Shown piece by piece: positions 18,280 through 26,829 of a stretch of DNA of 64,000 nt. The position numbers and the translations under genes are program-made. Source of the DNA: Nocardioides marinus (GTDB taxonomy: Bacteria; Actinomycetota; Actinomycetes; Propionibacteriales; Nocardioidaceae). The stretch's first letter is position 1, and each line of letters opens with the position of its first letter. Below the pieces are notes generated by a model. It ran no database searches and was not told the DNA's origin. It saw only the letters and a program-made list of their open reading frames with translations. The DNA lies in NCBI RefSeq assembly GCF_013408145.1, contig NZ_JACBZI010000001.1:2308001-2372000 (forward strand), written 5' to 3'.

Positions 18280-18504
18280 ATGGCCTCCTACGACGACCTG
18301 AGCACCATGGCGCAGATGCACGCCGACGCCGTCTCCACCCGGAGCACCCTGGAGCGTCACCTGGCCCGCGCGGCCGCGCACGCGACCCGGCCGGCACCCT
18401 CCATCCACTTCGCCGACTACCCGCGCGAGGTCCCGAAGCGCGACATCGAGATCGGCGAGGCCGCCCAGCGCATCGCCAACGCGCTCTCGCTGCACCTGGA
18501 CTGA
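18280..18504 (+). CDS. Small conserved hypothetical protein
   Basis: A 74-residue soluble, helical, charged protein (MASYDDLSTMAQMHADAV at the start, EIGEAAQRIANALSLHLD at the end). A GAGG site lies 5 bp before the ATG at 18280 and a strong terminator follows. Codon-position GC bias and the signals support a real gene. It diverges from adoK. I do not recognise the family. Confidence 0.7.
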   Translation: MASYDDLSTMAQMHADAVSTRSTLERHLARAAAHATRPAPSIHFADYPREVPKRDIEIGEAAQRIANALSLHLD

Positions 18505-18530
18505 CGGCACCCGTCCACTGCAACGACGAT

Positions 18531-18561
18531 GAAGCCCCCGACCGGTCCGGTCGGGGGCTTC
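18531..18561. terminator. Bidirectional terminator between the small protein gene and erpA
   Basis: A 31-bp near-perfect palindrome with arms GAAGCCCCCGACCGG and CCGGTCGGGGGCTTC. Flanking ACGACGA/TCGTCGT extends the stem after a 2-nt bulge. It lies between convergent genes. Confidence 0.8.
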
Positions 18562-18587
18562 GTCGTACGTCGGCTCGAGGGCCTGGC

Positions 18588-18944
18588 TCAGTGGAAGCTG
18601 TCTCCACACGCGCACGAGCCCGTGGCGTTCGGGTTGTCGATGGTGAAGCCCTGCTTCTCGATGCTGTCGACGAAGTCGATCATCGCGCCGTTGAGGTAGG
18701 GGACGCTCATCCGGTCGACCACGACGGCCACGCCGTCGAAGTCGGTGACGACGTCACCGTCGAGCGTGCGCTCGTCGAAGAACAGCTGGTAGCGCAGGCC
18801 CGAGCAGCCACCGGGCTGCACGGAGATCCGCAGCTGGAGGTCGTCGCGACCCTCCTGCTCCAGCAGGCTCTTCACCTTCGCCGCCGCGACGGAGCTGAGG
18901 TTGATGCTGTCGGTACGACGCTCGGTCTCGACCTGCTCGGTCAT
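18588..18944 (-). CDS. erpA: Iron-sulfur cluster insertion protein, A-type carrier
   Basis: A 118-residue HesB/IscA-type protein that carries Fe-S clusters to apo-proteins. The three ligand cysteines are in QPGGCSGLRYQLFF and SCACGDSFH. Only one A-type carrier is in the window; in actinobacteria this gene is the counterpart of Rv2204c and likewise sits near adoK and the cytochrome oxidase genes. The Rieske protein, NadA and IspG encoded in this window are all plausible clients. Confidence 0.92.
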   Translation of the reverse strand: MTEQVETERRTDSINLSSVAAAKVKSLLEQEGRDDLQLRISVQPGGCSGLRYQLFFDERTLDGDVVTDFDGVAVVVDRMSVPYLNGAMIDFVDSIEKQGFTIDNPNATGSCACGDSFH

Positions 18945-19037
18945 GTCGTGGTGCTCCCAACTAGAGGTGCGGGGGTCTGGGTCGGTGGTCCGGCCTCGGA
19001 CCGGTGTCCACCAGGGTCAATGGTAGGCGAGGGTCGG

Positions 19038-20126
19038 CTATTCCCTCGACCACGTCCGGGCCACCCGCTCCGCGAGCTCGCCCAGCGCCTGCGCCGGCTG
19101 CCCCAGGGCCCGCTCCTCCCCCACCAGCTCGACCAGCGAGTACGCCGCCTCGACACCGAGTGCCCGCATCTCCCGTGACCCCACCAGCACCTGCCCGGCC
19201 AGTGCCACGCAGGGCCGCAGCGCCCGGGCGGAGATCTCCGCGACGCCGTACGGGACCTTGCCGGAGCGGCTGGAGAAGTCGAAGGCCCCCTCACCGGTGA
19301 CGACGACGTCGGCCGCCCGGGCACGGGCCTCGAGGTCCACGGCAGCCGCGACCAGGTCGATCCCGGGTTCGCGGGTCGCGCCGAGCAGCATCAGCGCGAA
19401 CCCCAGGCCGCCCGCGGCCCCGGCCCCCTTCTCCAGGGAGAGCCGACGGTCGGTGGCGACGGCCAGCTGCTCGAGCAGGCCGTCGACGAGCGCGATGCGG
19501 CCCTCCTCCAGGCCCTTCTGCGGCCCGAAGGTCTTGGTGGCCCCGAAGAGCCCCGTGAGCGGGCTGTCCACGTCGCTGGCCGCGACCAGACGCACCCCGG
19601 CGAGCCGCTCGCGCGCGGGCGCCAGGTCCACGGACGTGACGTCGGCCAGGCCCAGCGGGCCGGCGTCGAGCCGACGGTCCGCAGTGGCACCGAGAGCGTG
19701 CAGGAGCCCGGCCCCACCGTCGTTGGTGCCGCTGCCGCCGAGACCCACCACGACGGTGGTCGCGCCGGCATCGACGGCCGCGGCGACCAGCTGCCCCACC
19801 CCGACGGTGGTCGCGAGCTCGACCCCCTCGGCGCCGGTCAGGTGCACCCCGCAGGCCTGCGCGCTCTCGACGTACGCCGTGTCCCCGCTGAGCAGGAGGG
19901 TGGCCGGCGTCGGCTCACCGAGCGGACCGGTCACCGTGACGACGACGAGCTCGCCGCCGGTCGCGGCGTGCAGCACGTCGACGAAGCCGGGGCCGCCGTC
20001 GGACATCGGGGCGAGGTCGATCTCGTCCCCCGGGGAGCGCCGGCGCCAGCCCTCGGCGATCGCCTCCGCCGCCTCGACGGCGGTCAGGGTGCCCGCGAAC
20101 TTGTCGGGTGCCACCAGAACTCGCAT
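19038..20126 (-). CDS. glxK: Glycerate 2-kinase
   Basis: The 362-residue protein begins MRVLVAPDKFAGTLTA and has the family signatures PMSDGGPGF, VVGLGGSGTNDGG, FGPQKG and VVTGEGAFDFSSRSGK. It phosphorylates D-glycerate to 2-phosphoglycerate, feeding glycolysis from glyoxylate or photorespiratory-type metabolism. It stands alone, divergent from a GNAT gene. An upstream ATG six codons earlier exists, but the family starts at the chosen ATG (20126). Confidence 0.92.
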   Translation of the reverse strand: MRVLVAPDKFAGTLTAVEAAEAIAEGWRRRSPGDEIDLAPMSDGGPGFVDVLHAATGGELVVVTVTGPLGEPTPATLLLSGDTAYVESAQACGVHLTGAEGVELATTVGVGQLVAAAVDAGATTVVVGLGGSGTNDGGAGLLHALGATADRRLDAGPLGLADVTSVDLAPARERLAGVRLVAASDVDSPLTGLFGATKTFGPQKGLEEGRIALVDGLLEQLAVATDRRLSLEKGAGAAGGLGFALMLLGATREPGIDLVAAAVDLEARARAADVVVTGEGAFDFSSRSGKVPYGVAEISARALRPCVALAGQVLVGSREMRALGVEAAYSLVELVGEERALGQPAQALGELAERVARTWSRE

Positions 20127-20147
20127 GACCCCATCCTCACGCACGGG

Positions 20148-20161
20148 TAGGTTCGGGTGTC
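20148..20161 (+). promoter_or_regulatory. Leaderless-type promoter of the GNAT gene at 20162
   Basis: TAGGTT (20148-20153) lies 8 nt before the GTG at 20162 and no ribosome binding site is present. The two divergent start codons are only 35 bp apart. Confidence 0.35.
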
Positions 20162-21049
20162 GTGGCGGAGTCTCGGGCGGGCCTGGTCGTGAGGCCGATG
20201 CGCCCCGAGGACGTCGAGGTGGCCGAGCAGATCAGCGCCGAGGCGTTCCTCCAGGTCGACCTGGCCACCCGGCGTGCCACCGACCCCGAGCCGGAGCGCC
20301 GCCCCGCCGCACGATCGCAGCGGTGGATCGACCGGACGGCCCGCCTGCTCGCGACCGACGGCCCCGGCTGCTGGGTCGCCGACCTCGACGGGCGCACCGT
20401 CGGGATGGCGACCTCGCTGCGCCGCGAGACGCTGTGGGCGCTGGCCACCTTCGCGGTGCTGCCCGAGGCACAGGGCGGTGTGGGCAGGCCCCTGCTCGAC
20501 GCGGCCCTGCAGCACTCGGTGGGGTGCCTGCGCGGGCTGCTCTCGTCCTCCTCCGACCCCCGGGCGGTACGCCGCTACCAGGCGGCCGGCTTCGACCTCC
20601 ATCCCCAGATGGTGCTCTCGGGACGCCCCGACACCTCGACCGCCCCGACGCTCGGGGCCGTCCGGGAGGCCCGGTCGAGCGACCGGGAGCTGATGGACTC
20701 GGTGGACCGACGGTGCCGCGGCGCCGGACGCGGCTCCGACCACGACCTGCTGGCCGAGATGGCCCCCGCGCTGGTGCTCGAGAGCCGGTCCGCGTCGGGC
20801 TACGTCTACGCCGACGACGGCCGGGTCGCGGCCCTGGCCGCGACCGACCGGCGCACGGCTGCGCGGCTGCTGTGGGCGGCGCTGCTGACCGCCACCGGTG
20901 ACGCGGAGGTCCCCCACGTCACCGGCGCCAACCAGTGGGCGCTCCAGGTCGGACTGGCTGCCGGCCTCACGGTCCGCACCGAGGGCTACCTCGGGGTCCG
21001 GGGGATGAAGCCGCCGACGCCGTACCTGCACAACGGCGCGCTGCTCTGA
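20162..21049 (+). CDS. GNAT-family acetyltransferase (duplicated GNAT fold)
   Basis: A 295-residue protein. The first half (about 10-150) is a recognisable GNAT domain: LVVRPMRPEDVEVAEQI, CWVADLDGRTVGMATSL, and a LPEAQGGVGRPLLDAAL acetyl-CoA loop with the Q-x-x-G-x-G/A pattern. The second half (about 165-290) looks like a degenerate repeat of the fold without a clear acetyl-CoA loop. The substrate is unknown. It lies between the divergent glycerate kinase and nadA. Confidence 0.75.
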   Translation: MAESRAGLVVRPMRPEDVEVAEQISAEAFLQVDLATRRATDPEPERRPAARSQRWIDRTARLLATDGPGCWVADLDGRTVGMATSLRRETLWALATFAVLPEAQGGVGRPLLDAALQHSVGCLRGLLSSSSDPRAVRRYQAAGFDLHPQMVLSGRPDTSTAPTLGAVREARSSDRELMDSVDRRCRGAGRGSDHDLLAEMAPALVLESRSASGYVYADDGRVAALAATDRRTAARLLWAALLTATGDAEVPHVTGANQWALQVGLAAGLTVRTEGYLGVRGMKPPTPYLHNGALL

Positions 21050-21108
21050 CCCGGGCTCCACGACCCGCTCTCCCACGACTCGGTGAGCGCTCGCACACGC
21101 CTCCGGCC

Positions 21109-21120
21109 TAGGCTGGACCC
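21109..21120 (+). promoter_or_regulatory. Leaderless-type promoter of nadA
   Basis: TAGGCT (21109-21114) is followed by 6 nt and the ATG at 21121. No Shine-Dalgarno sequence fits. Confidence 0.55.
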
Positions 21121-22296
21121 ATGAGCACCGTGGACCTGCCGCTGCTGCCGCTGGGACGCGGCAAGGACCTCTCCGCCGAGCGGGGCGTGGAGTGCCCGGG
21201 CGACCTGCCCGCCGCCTCCGACCCCGACCTCGTCGCGCGGGCGCAGGCGGCCAAGGAGGCACTGGGCAGTCGCGTGTTCGTGCTGGGGCACCACTACCAG
21301 CGCGACGAGGTCATCCAGTTCGCCGACGTGACCGGTGACTCCTTCAAGCTGGCACGGGACGCCGCGGCACGTCCCGACGCCGAGTTCATCGTCTTCTGCG
21401 GCGTGCACTTCATGGCCGAGTCCGCCGACATCCTCACCAAGCCCGAGCAGCAGGTCGTGCTGCCCGACCTCGCCGCCGGCTGCTCGATGGCCGACATGGC
21501 CCGCCTGACCCAGGTCGAGGCGGCCTGGGACGCGATGGCCGCCGCCGGGGTCCAGCAGCAGGTCGTCCCGGTGACCTACATGAACTCCAGCGCCGACATC
21601 AAGGCGTTCTGCGGGCGCAACGGCGGTGTCGTGTGCACCTCGAGCAACGCCCAGACCGCCCTGGAGTGGGCCTACGAGCAGCAGGGGCCGGACACCAAGG
21701 TGCTGTTCCTGCCCGACCAGCACCTCGGCCGCAACACCGCCGTGCTGCAGCTGGGGCTCTCCCTCGACGACTGCGTCGTGTGGGACCCGCACCGCCCGAA
21801 CGGCGGCCTCACCGAGCAGCAGCTGCGCGACGCGCGGATGATCCTGTGGAAGGGGCACTGCTCGGTCCACGGCCGCTTCTCCGAGGACGTCGTCGACGAC
21901 CTGCGCGCGGCCGACCCCGACATCAACATCCTGGTCCACCCCGAGTGCAAGCACGAGGTCGTCCTCAAGGCCGACCTGATCGGCTCCACCGAGTTCATCA
22001 TCCAGACGATCGAGGCCGCCCCGGCCGGGTCGTCGTGGGCCATCGGCACCGAGCTGAACCTGGTCAAGCGGCTGGCCGACTCCCACCCGGACAAGAAGAT
22101 CGCCTTCCTGGACCGCAACGTCTGCTACTGCTCGACGATGAACCGGATCGACCTGCCGCACCTGGTGTGGGCACTGGAGTCCCTGGTCGACGGAGTCGTG
22201 GTCAACCGGATCGAGGTCGACCCCGAGACCGAGAAGTGGGCCCTGGTCGCCCTGGAGCGGATGCTGTCGCTGCCCGGGAAGACCGCCAAGGACTGA
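21121..22296 (+). CDS. nadA: Quinolinate synthase
   Basis: NadA condenses iminoaspartate with dihydroxyacetone phosphate to quinolinate, the [4Fe-4S]-dependent step of NAD synthesis. The 391-residue protein has VLGHHYQRDEVIQFADVTGDS, FCGVHFMAESADIL, TYMNSSADIKAFCG, VCTSSNAQTAL, LFLPDQHLGRN, HPECKHEVV and NVCYCSTMNRI, including the conserved cluster cysteines. nadB and nadC, its usual operon partners, are absent here, so it is expressed on its own. A short hairpin (GAGCCG/CGGCTC) overlaps the stop. Confidence 0.96.
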   Translation: MSTVDLPLLPLGRGKDLSAERGVECPGDLPAASDPDLVARAQAAKEALGSRVFVLGHHYQRDEVIQFADVTGDSFKLARDAAARPDAEFIVFCGVHFMAESADILTKPEQQVVLPDLAAGCSMADMARLTQVEAAWDAMAAAGVQQQVVPVTYMNSSADIKAFCGRNGGVVCTSSNAQTALEWAYEQQGPDTKVLFLPDQHLGRNTAVLQLGLSLDDCVVWDPHRPNGGLTEQQLRDARMILWKGHCSVHGRFSEDVVDDLRAADPDINILVHPECKHEVVLKADLIGSTEFIIQTIEAAPAGSSWAIGTELNLVKRLADSHPDKKIAFLDRNVCYCSTMNRIDLPHLVWALESLVDGVVVNRIEVDPETEKWALVALERMLSLPGKTAKD

Positions 22297-22350
22297 GCCG
22301 ACAGCGGCTCGCCCCACCGGCCCCGTCCGAGCCGGCCCGCGTGGCGTGGG

Positions 22351-23553
22351 TCAGCGCGGCAGCTCGATCCACACGGTCGCGCCGCCACCCGGCGTCTCGT
22401 CGATCCCGATCCGCCCGTGGTGGGCGTCGATGATCCGGCGGACCGTCGCCAGCCCGATGCCGTGGCCCTCCACGGTCTCGTGGGCGCGCGCCAGCGGGAG
22501 GAACACGCGTCCGCGGTCCGCCTCGGGGACGCCGAGACCGTGGTCGATCACCTCGAGCCGCCAGCCGTGTGCCGTCGTGGTGCCGCAGACCTCGATCCGG
22601 GCTCGCTCCCCCGGGGCGGCGAACTTGGCGCTGTTGGCCACGAGGTTCTGCAGGACCGCCCGCAGCTGGACCTCGTCACCGGTCACCGTGGGCAGCGGAC
22701 CCACCGTGACCTCGGCGCCCTCGAGGGCCACGGCCAGGTCGGCACGGACGTCGGCCACGACCGCCTCGAGGTCGACCTCCCCGCGCCCCATCTGCCCGCC
22801 CACGCGTGCGTAGGCCAGCAGGTCGTCGATCAGGCTCTGCATCCGCTCGGCACCGCTCGTGGCGCGGGTGGCGACGTAGGCCAGGGTCTCGGCGTCGAGA
22901 TCGGGCGACTCCACCTGCTCCTGCAGCAGGTCCAGCGACATCCGGACGGCCGAGAGCGGGTTGCGCAGGTCGTGGGCGACCTGACCGGCGAAGGCGGTCA
23001 GCACCTGGTTGGAGCGCTCCAGCTCCGCGTGCGCCGCACCGAGCTCCGCCACGGCGCTGGTCAGCTCCCGGGTGCGCAGCTCCAGTTCGAGCAGGTCGAC
23101 GACGCGGTCGGCCAGCGTGAGCAGCGCCTGCTCCTGGTCGTCCCCCAGGTCCCGGGGCTCGGTGTCGAAGACGCACAGGGTCCCGATCACGATGCCGCCC
23201 GGCGTGCGCAGCTGGTGCGTGGCGTAGAAGCGGACGTCACCGATCTCCCCGGTCACGAACGGGTTGTCCTTGAAGCGTGGGTCCTGCGAGGCATCCGGCA
23301 CGATGACCGGCTCCTTCTCGTGCAGGACGAGGTTGCACATGGAGTCCTCGCGCGCACAGATGGAGGCGTCGAAGCCGGCCGTGGCGATCTGGTGCTGCTC
23401 GGTGTCGGTGATGAGGTTGATCGTGGCCAGCGGCACCTGCGCGACCTGCGCGGCCACCTCGACCAGCGCCACCAGGTCGGCGCGAGGGGGCGCCAGGAGC
23501 ACGTGGTAGCGATCGATCTCCAGCACACGCTTCTCGTCGCTCGTCACGCTCAT
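22351..23553 (-). CDS. GAF-domain sensor histidine kinase
   Basis: A 400-residue soluble kinase. Residues about 15-165 form a GAF domain (VPLATINLITDTEQHQIA, the SMCNLVLHEKEPVIVPDAS segment, GIVIGTLCVFD). A helical linker (about 170-205) leads to the HisKA box GQVAHDLRNPLSAVRMSLDL and an HATPase_c domain with LQNLVANSAKFA (N box), DHGLGVP (G1) and GHGIGLATVRRII (G2). All catalytic residues are present. It has no membrane segment, so it senses an internal signal. No response regulator gene is adjacent; the partner lies elsewhere. The ATG at 23553 is preceded only by a weak GGACGG. Confidence 0.88.
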   Translation of the reverse strand: MSVTSDEKRVLEIDRYHVLLAPPRADLVALVEVAAQVAQVPLATINLITDTEQHQIATAGFDASICAREDSMCNLVLHEKEPVIVPDASQDPRFKDNPFVTGEIGDVRFYATHQLRTPGGIVIGTLCVFDTEPRDLGDDQEQALLTLADRVVDLLELELRTRELTSAVAELGAAHAELERSNQVLTAFAGQVAHDLRNPLSAVRMSLDLLQEQVESPDLDAETLAYVATRATSGAERMQSLIDDLLAYARVGGQMGRGEVDLEAVVADVRADLAVALEGAEVTVGPLPTVTGDEVQLRAVLQNLVANSAKFAAPGERARIEVCGTTTAHGWRLEVIDHGLGVPEADRGRVFLPLARAHETVEGHGIGLATVRRIIDAHHGRIGIDETPGGGATVWIELPR

Positions 23554-23684
23554 GACCGTCCCGTCCTGCCCCACGTCGACGTCCCGCCGACGTCTGCTCG
23601 GGGCACAGGCTAGGGAGCGGCCGGCGCCCCGCGCGGCCGAACCGGTCCGAAAGCGACCGGATCGGGGGAAATCACACCCGCGGA

Positions 23685-24263
23685 TCACAGGCCGGGGGCG
23701 CCCCACAGGGCGAGCCACCGCGACATCTCGCGCTCGACGGGGAGCTCGCCAGCCAGCAGGTCGCGGAGCTGGATCTCCAGCAGGTTGTCCCGGGCCCGCC
23801 CGGCCCCGGTCTGGGGCGCGAAGGGGTAGAACGACCCCTGCTTGTAGAGGTAGACCAGCCCGGCCCTGCGACCTGTGGCGTCCTCGAAGGGCACCAGCGA
23901 GCACAGCAGGCCCGGACCGAAGCCGTGGGACTCCAACGTGGTGTTGACCGCGTGCAGGTCGGTGACCAGTCCCTCGACGTCGTCGGGGTCGTCGTCGACG
24001 ACGAGCCAGGTGAAACCGAACTCGTCGTGCTCGAGGCGTACGTCGGGTGCGTCGGCGGCTCCGCGCAGCAGCTCGACGATCTCCTGCTCGGCCTGGGCGA
24101 AGGCGGCCCCGCCCGCGGGGCGGTAGCAGACCGCGCCGAGACCGGTGGGGGCCAGACCCACGGCCGCCCGCAGCGTGATCGCGGCCGAGGGCACCGCGAA
24201 GAGCGCGTCGAGGTTGGCCTGCTTGGGGCGGCTGCGCCCCAGGATCGAGTCGAGCAGGCCCAT
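23685..24263 (-). CDS. pspAB: PspA-associated protein PspAB
   Basis: A 192-residue soluble protein that begins MGLLDSILGRSRPKQANLD, the typical PspAB start. It contains LPVEREMSRWLALWG near the end. It lies 13 bp downstream of htpX and close to pspA, the standard actinobacterial association. Its molecular function is unknown; by context it takes part in the phage-shock/envelope-stress response. The frame is open upstream into htpX, but the family start and spacing favour the ATG at 24263. Confidence 0.8.
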   Translation of the reverse strand: MGLLDSILGRSRPKQANLDALFAVPSAAITLRAAVGLAPTGLGAVCYRPAGGAAFAQAEQEIVELLRGAADAPDVRLEHDEFGFTWLVVDDDPDDVEGLVTDLHAVNTTLESHGFGPGLLCSLVPFEDATGRRAGLVYLYKQGSFYPFAPQTGAGRARDNLLEIQLRDLLAGELPVEREMSRWLALWGAPGL

Positions 24264-24276
24264 CAGCGTCGCCCGG

Positions 24277-25203
24277 TCACGGGGTGGGCCGGCCGAGCTC
24301 GGCCTGGATGCGGGCCAGCTGCTCGAGCCGCTGCTCGAGGGAGGGATGCGTCGAGGTGAGGGTCCGCAGGGACACACCCTTGATCGCCGGGGCGATGAAG
24401 AAGGCGTTCATGGCCTGGCTGGCGCGCAGGTCGCGGTCGGGGATGGCGTTCATCCCCCCGCTGATCTTCTGCAGCGCCGAGGCCAGGGCAGCCGGCTTCA
24501 TGGTGAGGTAGGCCCCGGCACGGTCGGCCGAGAGCTCGCGGTAGCGCGAGAGCAGCTTGAGCAGCAGGAAGCTGACGGCGTACACGACCATGCTCACGAG
24601 CAGCATGAGCAGCCACACCGGCAGCGCGGAGTTGCCCTCGCGGCGGTGCCCGCCGAACATCGCGCCGTACTGCGCGCCCTGGGTGACCATGCCGGCGACG
24701 ATGCCGGCCGAGGAGGCGACGGTCATCACGAGCACGTCGCGATGGGCCACGTGCGCGAGCTCGTGGGCGAGCACGCCCTCGAGCTCCTCGGCGGTGAGCA
24801 GCTGCAGGATGCCGGTCGTGACCACCACGACCGACCGGTCCGGCGAGCGCCCCGTGGCGAAGGCGTTGGGCAGGCTGGTGTCGGCCACGCCCACCCGCGG
24901 CTTGGGCATGTCGGCGAGCACGCACAGCCGGTCGACCATGGCGTGCAGCTCGGGCGCCTGCTGGGGGGTGACCTCGCGGGCCCGCATCGCCTTCATGGCC
25001 ACGGTGTCGCTGCTCCACCACTGGTAGATCGCGATGCCGATGCCGATGAACCCGACGATGAGGGCGAAACCCATCCCTCCGTAGCCGCCGGCGATCGCCA
25101 TCAGCGCCACCACCAGGGCCACGAACAACCCGCCGAGCAGGAACATGACCGTCGTCATCCGGACGGTCAGCCCGGCGTCACCGACGAAACGAGTACGCGC
25201 CAT
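24277..25203 (-). CDS. htpX: Membrane zinc metalloprotease HtpX
   Basis: A 308-residue M48 protease that degrades misfolded membrane proteins. It has two N-terminal membrane helices (about 15-55), the zinc motif LAHELAHVAHRD, two further hydrophobic segments (about 150-170 and 190-215) and the third zinc ligand in YRELSADRAGA. It sits between pspA and pspAB on the same strand, linking proteolysis to the phage-shock response. Confidence 0.94.
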   Translation of the reverse strand: MARTRFVGDAGLTVRMTTVMFLLGGLFVALVVALMAIAGGYGGMGFALIVGFIGIGIAIYQWWSSDTVAMKAMRAREVTPQQAPELHAMVDRLCVLADMPKPRVGVADTSLPNAFATGRSPDRSVVVVTTGILQLLTAEELEGVLAHELAHVAHRDVLVMTVASSAGIVAGMVTQGAQYGAMFGGHRREGNSALPVWLLMLLVSMVVYAVSFLLLKLLSRYRELSADRAGAYLTMKPAALASALQKISGGMNAIPDRDLRASQAMNAFFIAPAIKGVSLRTLTSTHPSLEQRLEQLARIQAELGRPTP

Positions 25204-25245
25204 GTCCCCAGTGTCCCTGGCCGTCCCAAGAGGAGCCTGAGGGGC

Positions 25246-26040
25246 TCAGGCGCGGTCCTCGGGCTGCTCGACCTTCTCCTCGGCCGCCTCGAGGATCGGC
25301 CCCGAGCCCGCCGACTCGCCCGACTCGATCGCGTCGGGCGCAGCCTTGCCGCCCTTCATCGCGGCCAGCTCGGCCTCGACGTCGGCCTGGCTGCTCATCG
25401 ACTCCAGCTCCCGCGCGATGTCGTCGCCGGCGTTGAGGGAGGAGGCGTCGTCGAGGGCACCGGAGGCGATCAGCTCGTCGATCGCGCCGGCACGGGCCTG
25501 CATCTGCGCGGTCTTGTCCTCCGCGCGGGCGATCGCGGCGCCCACGTCACCGAACTCGTCGCCGATGCCGGAGACCGCCTCGTTGATGCGGGTCTGCGCC
25601 TCGGCCGCGGTGTAGGTCGCCTTGATGGTCTCCTTGCGGGTGCGGAAGCTCTCCACCTTGGCCTGCAGCCGCTGCTGGGCCAGCGTGAGCTTCTCCTCCT
25701 CGCCCTGCAGCTGCGCGAGCTGCACCTTGAGGTCGTTGATCTGGCCGGTGAGGCCGGACTTGCGGGTCAGCGCCTCACGGGCGAGGTCCTCGCGACCCAT
25801 GTCGATGGCCTTCTGGGCCTGGTCGGTGAGCTTCGCGGCCTGCTGCTCGAGCTGGTTGATCTGCAGCTCGACCCGCTTGCGGCTGGTGGCGACGTCCGCG
25901 ACCCCACGGCGCACCTTGGTGAGCAGCTCCAGCTGGCGCTGGTAGCTGTAGTCGAGGGTCTCGCGCGGGTCCTCGGCACGGTCGAGCGCCTTGCTGGCCT
26001 TCGACTTGAAGATCAGGGTGATGCGCTTCCAGAGGCTCAT
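25246..26040 (-). CDS. pspA: Phage shock protein A (PspA/IM30 family)
   Basis: A 264-residue, almost entirely helical coiled-coil protein that begins MSLWKRITLIFKSKASKALD (the amphipathic membrane-sensing helix). The family core LDYSYQRQLELLTKVRRGVA follows. PspA binds stressed membranes and preserves the proton gradient. The C-terminal tail of about 45 residues is acidic and disordered (ESGESAGSGPILEAAEEKVE). GAAGGA lies 8 nt before the ATG. The next genes are htpX and pspAB; the small pspAA gene often found in this cluster is not present. Confidence 0.93.
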   Translation of the reverse strand: MSLWKRITLIFKSKASKALDRAEDPRETLDYSYQRQLELLTKVRRGVADVATSRKRVELQINQLEQQAAKLTDQAQKAIDMGREDLAREALTRKSGLTGQINDLKVQLAQLQGEEEKLTLAQQRLQAKVESFRTRKETIKATYTAAEAQTRINEAVSGIGDEFGDVGAAIARAEDKTAQMQARAGAIDELIASGALDDASSLNAGDDIARELESMSSQADVEAELAAMKGGKAAPDAIESGESAGSGPILEAAEEKVEQPEDRA

Positions 26041-26142
26041 GGTGACGGTCCTTCTCGCACGAGGTCGTGGTCGGTGTCTCTCGGTCGCCCCTCACCCTAC
26101 GGCTCGGCGGCAACGCGCGGGCACGGGTCCGGACCGCACCGG

Positions 26143-26148
26143 TAGTCT
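26143..26148 (+). promoter_or_regulatory. -10 element of the DUF3043 operon
   Basis: TAGTCT at 26143-26148 predicts a transcription start near 26155. That start would cut through the first in-frame GTG (26152), which supports the downstream TTG (26218) as the true start of the DUF3043 gene and gives a leader of about 60 nt. Confidence 0.4.
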
Positions 26149-26217
26149 GGCGTGCGTCCCACGGCGCCTCCGCCGGCGCCGGGACCCGCACCAGTCCCCG
26201 CAGCAGACAGGCCCACG

Positions 26218-26829
26218 TTGTTCCGTCGTTCGAAGTCCGAGTCGGCCCCCGAGACCATCTCCGAGGCGGCCGACGGGTCCACCACTCCCGGCAAGGGCAC
26301 CCCCGGCAAGGGGCGGCCCACCCCGTCGCGCAAGGAGGCCGAGGCCGCGGCCAGGGCCCGTGCGAAGGTCCCGCGCACCCGCAAGGAGCAGGCCGCCGCG
26401 GCCCGTGCCCAGCGGGCGGAGAACTCCGCGAAGGTGCGTGCCGCCATGAAGTCCGGCGACGAGCGCTTCCTGCTCCCCCGCGACAAGGGCCCGGTGCGCC
26501 GGTTCATCCGCGACTACGTCGACTCGCGGTTCTCCTTCATCGACGTCATCGTCCCGGTGCTGATCGTGACGATGATCCTCAGCTACTCCGGCAACCAGAC
26601 GCTCGCCGGCATCGGCAGCACGGTGCTGATGCTGACCGTGCTGCTGGTCGTCGTGGACATGATCCAGCTGCGCTTCCGGGTCCGTCGCCAGCTGGCGCAG
26701 CGCTTCCCGGGCGAGAGCACCAAGGGCACCACCTGGTACGCCATCAGCCGGGCCATGCAGATGAAGTTCATGCGGATGCCCAAGGCCCAGGTCAAGATCG
26801 GCCAGCAGCTGCCCGAGCACTACCGGTGA
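26218..26829 (+). CDS. DUF3043 membrane protein
   Basis: A 203-residue actinobacterial protein. It has a basic, disordered N-terminal third with KGRPTPSRKEAEAAARARA, a conserved cytoplasmic segment RDKGPVRRFIRDYVDSRFSF, two membrane helices (about 110-130 and 135-155) and a basic tail RRQLAQRFPGEST. The family normally starts MFRRxSK, so the TTG at 26218 is chosen although an in-frame GTG exists at 26152. The function is unknown. A GNAT gene overlaps its stop by 4 nt. Confidence 0.82.
   Translation: MFRRSKSESAPETISEAADGSTTPGKGTPGKGRPTPSRKEAEAAARARAKVPRTRKEQAAAARAQRAENSAKVRAAMKSGDERFLLPRDKGPVRRFIRDYVDSRFSFIDVIVPVLIVTMILSYSGNQTLAGIGSTVLMLTVLLVVVDMIQLRFRVRRQLAQRFPGESTKGTTWYAISRAMQMKFMRMPKAQVKIGQQLPEHYR

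Noticed and set aside
26152..26217. Upstream GTG start for the DUF3043 protein
   Set aside because: The -10 at 26143-26148 would start transcription inside this codon, and the family begins at the MFRRSK corresponding to the TTG at 26218.
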